From Pseudomonadota bacterium (GTDB taxonomy: Bacteria > Pseudomonadota > Alphaproteobacteria > Rhizobiales > Beijerinckiaceae): a DNA stretch of 23,325 nucleotides. The stretch spans positions 1 to 23,325 of the forward strand of contig JAEWKP010000338.1 in NCBI GenBank assembly GCA_023393655.1, given 5' to 3'. Below the pieces are notes generated by a model. It made no database searches and had not been told where the DNA came from. It was given only the letters and a program-made list of their open reading frames with translations. Positions within the stretch are counted from its first letter, which is position 1; each line of letters opens with the position of its first letter. Below are positions 21,898 to 23,325 of this stretch, piece by piece. Made by a program: the position numbers and the translations under genes.

Positions 21898-23325
21898 GCC
21901 ATCGCCTCTTCCGTCAGCATCGCCTCCGCCTCCGCCAGAATCTCGTCCGCGGCCTCGCCATAGACCGCCTCGCGCCCGATCTCGAGCATCACGGAGACGC
22001 CGAGCGGCGAGACATGATCAAGCGGCTGATGCACGATTCGGCCGCTGATCCGTGTCAGCATCTCACCAAGCCGGCGAATGTCGAGCAGGCCCGTCGCTGC
22101 ATCGGCCCGCGCCGCCTTGAGCAGGATATGGTCGGGCTCGTGCCGGCGCAGCACGTCGTAGACCAGATCGGTCGAGATCGTCACCTGCCGGCCGCTCTTC
22201 TCCTGGCCGGGGAAGCGCCGCTCGATCAAACCGCCGATGATGGCGCAGGACCGGAAGGTGCGCTTCATCAGCGCCGATTCCGCCATCCAGTCCTCGAGAT
22301 CGTCGCCGAGCATGTCCTGCGCGAAGAGCTCGTCGAGATTAAGCGCGCCCCGCGCGATCGCCGCCGTCATGTCGCCGAGCGCCCAGCAGGCCATGCCGTA
22401 ATCATTGCAGACGAAGCCGAGCGGGCGCATCCGGGCGCGCTCCAGCCGGCGCGTCAGCAGCATGCCCAGCGTCTGGTGCGCGAGGCGGCCCTCGAACGGG
22501 TAGGCGACGAGATAGAAGCGTCCGCTACGTGAAAAGGTCTCGACCAGAAGCTCGCCGGGTTGCGGCAGGCGAGAGACCCGCTTCTGCGCATGTAGCCAGG
22601 CGGAGACCTCCTCCGGCAGTGTTTGCCAGAGGCTGGGCGAGGCCAGGATCGCGCGCACGCGGGCGGCGAGGAAGGTCGAGAGCGGGAACTTGCCGCCGTC
22701 ATAGGAGGGGATTTTCGGATCGGTGCCGGCGGCGGCGCGCAAGCAGACCGCCTCGTTCTCGACGATGCCCTCGAAGCGCAAGACCTCACCGGCGAAGATG
22801 AAGGTATCGCCCGGCACCATGGTCTCGGCGAAATACTCCTCGATCTCGCCGAGCACGCGCCCGCCCCGCGTGATCATGCCGGGTTGGCCGGGTTTTCCGG
22901 CGCGCGCCCGGCCGAGCCGGACCTTCAGCATCGTCGCCTCGACGATCGTGCCGACATTCATGCGGTATTGCTGGATGACGCGGGCATGGCTGGCGCGAAA
23001 GACGCCGGCTTTGTCCTGTCTGAGCTTGGCGAAGCGCTCATAGCTCTTCAGCGCGTAGCCGCCGGTCGCGACGAAATTGACGACGGCGTCGAAATCCGCG
23101 CGGGCGAGATCGGCGTAAGGGGAGGCGGTGCGGACCTCCTCGTAGAGCGCATCGGCCTGAAACCCATCCGAGCAGGCGACGCCGAGCACATGCTGGGCGA
23201 GCACATCGAGCGCACCGATGCGGGGCGGGGCTGTGTCCTGCGCCGCCTCGTGGACGGCTTCGAGCGCCGCGCGGCACTCCAGCAATTCGAAGCGGTTCGA
23301 AGGCACCAGCAGCGCCTCCGAGGGC
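21894..23325 (-). CDS. Ligase-associated DEXH-box helicase (Lhr-type), C-terminal part
   Basis: About 476 codons of the C-terminal portion lie in the window; the helicase motor domains are outside to the right. The visible start LLVPSNRFELLECRAALEAV, then RIGALDVLAQHVLGVACSDG, matches the region after the second RecA domain of Lhr-family helicases. A winged helix and a long Lhr-type C-terminal domain follow (GGRVLGEIEEYFAETMVPGD, PLGFVCNDYGM, DHILLKAARADAATGLLD). The reading frame runs to the window edge, so the methionine at 23306 is internal and not the start. The product acts with PdeM in DNA repair by family knowledge. It is intact as far as seen. Confidence 0.92.
   Translation of the reverse strand, partial: PSEALLVPSNRFELLECRAALEAVHEAAQDTAPPRIGALDVLAQHVLGVACSDGFQADALYEEVRTASPYADLARADFDAVVNFVATGGYALKSYERFAKLRQDKAGVFRASHARVIQQYRMNVGTIVEATMLKVRLGRARAGKPGQPGMITRGGRVLGEIEEYFAETMVPGDTFIFAGEVLRFEGIVENEAVCLRAAAGTDPKIPSYDGGKFPLSTFLAARVRAILASPSLWQTLPEEVSAWLHAQKRVSRLPQPGELLVETFSRSGRFYLVAYPFEGRLAHQTLGMLLTRRLERARMRPLGFVCNDYGMACWALGDMTAAIARGALNLDELFAQDMLGDDLEDWMAESALMKRTFRSCAIIGGLIERRFPGQEKSGRQVTISTDLVYDVLRRHEPDHILLKAARADAATGLLDIRRLGEMLTRISGRIVHQPLDHVSPLGVSVMLEIGREAVYGEAADEILAEAEAMLTEEAMA

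Overview
The window is high-GC, densely packed bacterial chromosome, most likely from an alphaproteobacterium, tentatively of the Hyphomicrobiales. The basis is the ligase-associated PdeM/Lhr-type repair pair on the right, the codon use, and the glycine-rich autotransporter. There is no 16S gene or other decisive marker, so the genus is left open.

Layout. (1) 1-7082 is host DNA. It holds a very large glycine-rich autotransporter (minus strand, 3' end outside the window), an unrecognised 200-aa gene (minus), and a divergent, translationally coupled two-component system: a 7-TM histidine kinase and an OmpR-type regulator. A 34-bp element with a 10-bp internal periodicity occurs twice, about 150 bp upstream of both minus-strand genes. 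The copy at 4818-4851 also faces the kinase operon. This suggests a small local regulon. (2) 7175-21036 is an integrative element of about 13.9 kb inserted in the anticodon loop of a tRNA-Thr(GGU) gene. The host gene is cut in two: 3' half at 7137-7181, 5' half at 21030-21066. The element does not rebuild it. It carries a complete, different tRNA-Thr(GGU) at 20856-20930, just inside its right end. (3) 21178-23325 is host DNA again: pdeM and the C-terminal part of its partner helicase.

Inside the element, from the left: a P4-type tyrosine integrase; a truncated JAMM/MPN (Rpn11-like) deubiquitinase-type protease gene; an IS3-family insertion that removed the protease gene's 5' part; two unrecognised genes sharing a divergent control region; an AlpA-type regulator overlapping a prim-pol/SF3-like helicase gene; and a non-coding stretch with a hairpin and three tandem 9-bp repeats that could be a replication origin. 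Then come a frameshifted exported-protein gene, a GmrSD-like DUF262/DUF1524 nuclease, a small unknown gene, a likely type II restriction-modification pair with a non-canonical methylase motif, and a frameshifted UmuD-like gene.

Integrase plus AlpA plus primase-helicase, with no capsid or conjugation genes, resembles P4-like satellites and related integrative elements. The cargo is mainly defence: restriction-modification, a type IV-like nuclease, and the remnant of what may have been a bacterial ubiquitin-like (BIL) system. The most unusual feature is the disrupted host tRNA gene with a whole replacement tRNA placed in line with the host promoter.
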